5,290 nucleotides of DNA, from assembly GCA_016194795.1 (NCBI GenBank), contig JACQAX010000411.1, positions 1-5,290 on the forward strand, read 5' to 3'. Of the stretch, positions 5,018 to 5,290 are shown piece by piece. The notes under the pieces are model-generated. The model did not search any database. It had not been told where the DNA came from and worked only from the letters and a program-made list of their open reading frames with translations. The position numbers were made by a program, and so were the translations under genes. The stretch's first letter is position 1; every line of letters begins with the position of its first letter. Origin of the DNA: Deltaproteobacteria bacterium. Lineage in GTDB: Bacteria > Bdellovibrionota > UBA1018 > UBA923.

Positions 5018-5023
5018 GGGAGG
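5018..5023 (+). promoter_or_regulatory. Ribosome binding site fixing the lipoprotein start
   Basis: GGGAGG lies 7 bases before the ATG at 5031. It rules out the in-frame ATG at 5001, which lies upstream of it and would add a polar stretch in front of the signal peptide. Confidence 0.75.
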
Positions 5024-5030
5024 TCAGGGC

Positions 5031-5290
5031 ATGGTTCACGGAAGCACCTTGCGGTTGCTTGCAGCGGTCGTCGCGTTCGCGGGAGCGGCCGCCGGCGGCT
5101 GCAGCCACGTGGTTCCGCAGGTCACGAAGTACGACAGCGCCACCGAGCAGCATCTCAACGACCTGAAGCCGGCGGTGCTGTCTCTTTACGATACGTTCAC
5201 GGCTGACCCGGTCGACGCCGGCGCGGTGGACGGCGTGCGCCAAAAGATCGCCCAGGCCTGTGACTACGAAGCGGGCAAGGGCGACGATAA
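5031..5290 (+). CDS. Putative lipoprotein, 5' part (runs off the window)
   Basis: The frame from the ATG at 5031 stays open to the window edge, giving 86 complete codons. The N-terminus MVHGSTLRLLAAVVAFAGAA is a signal peptide with one Arg at position 8 and a hydrophobic core. It ends at A-G-G-C with C24, a plausible though not ideal lipobox (Ala rather than Leu at -3). The mature part (KYDSATEQHLNDLKPAVLSL and onwards) is polar and predicted mostly helical, with a second Cys near the edge. I do not recognise the family; export and lipid attachment to an envelope membrane are inferred from the signal. A good ribosome binding site and G/C-biased third positions support coding. It is preceded by an AT-richer region with inverted repeats and probably has its own promoter. 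The C-terminal part and total length cannot be seen. Confidence 0.8.
   Translation, partial: MVHGSTLRLLAAVVAFAGAAAGGCSHVVPQVTKYDSATEQHLNDLKPAVLSLYDTFTADPVDAGAVDGVRQKIAQACDYEAGKGDD

Noticed and set aside
4967..5206. Plus-strand frame overlapping the start of the lipoprotein gene
   Set aside because: It lacks a ribosome binding site and gives an Arg/Gly-rich product, while the 5031 frame has a strong site, a signal peptide and a lipobox.

Overview
The window is GC-rich with strong G/C preference at third codon positions, tightly packed genes and two probable secreted or lipoprotein-type products at its edges. This suggests a high-GC Gram-negative bacterium. I cannot name the taxon from the sequence; a myxobacterial, deltaproteobacterial or similar soil lineage would fit, but that is only an impression. 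There are no rRNA or tRNA genes, no CRISPR arrays and no insertion sequences.

Layout from left to right: (1) The 3' end of a small DUF3568-like protein (1-177) is followed after 7 bases by an intact aldo/keto reductase (185-1087) with a complete D-Y-K-H catalytic tetrad. (2) Converging on it, 7 bases away, is a minus-strand FAD-dependent amine-oxidase-like gene (1095-about 2192). Both FAD-binding ends are intact, but the segment normally lying between the FPTWW and FFAGEAT motifs is almost entirely missing. (3) A short AT-richer divergent region (2193-2302) holds a perfect 18-bp palindrome sitting in the spacer of a good sigma70-type promoter (TTGAAA-16-TATGAT). (4) A plus-strand operon follows: a TetR-family regulator (2303-2959), an AHSA1-type SRPBCC protein (2971-3456), a membrane-anchored SRPBCC protein (3453-3986) and a DUF1428/YbaA-family protein (3983-4351). 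The last three genes are joined by ATGA overlaps. A strong 12-bp-stem intrinsic terminator closes the operon at 4370-4399. (5) A DUF4231/SLATT-like two-helix membrane protein (4446-4901) is followed by an AT-richer gap with inverted repeats. (6) The 5' end of a lipoprotein gene (5031-beyond 5290) runs off the window.

The central module reads as a self-regulated unit. The TetR protein probably binds the palindrome and represses its own promoter until a ligand appears. The same operator may also influence the divergent oxidase gene. The controlled genes encode two START/SRPBCC-fold proteins, whose fold typically forms a hydrophobic ligand pocket, one predicted soluble and one membrane-tethered, plus a YbaA-like small protein. 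Handling of a small hydrophobic compound is a reasonable inference, but no substrate can be read from the sequence. The most unusual points are the internally deleted amine oxidase, the operator-in-promoter arrangement with a nearly leaderless tetR start, and the pairing of soluble and anchored SRPBCC proteins in one translationally coupled operon.
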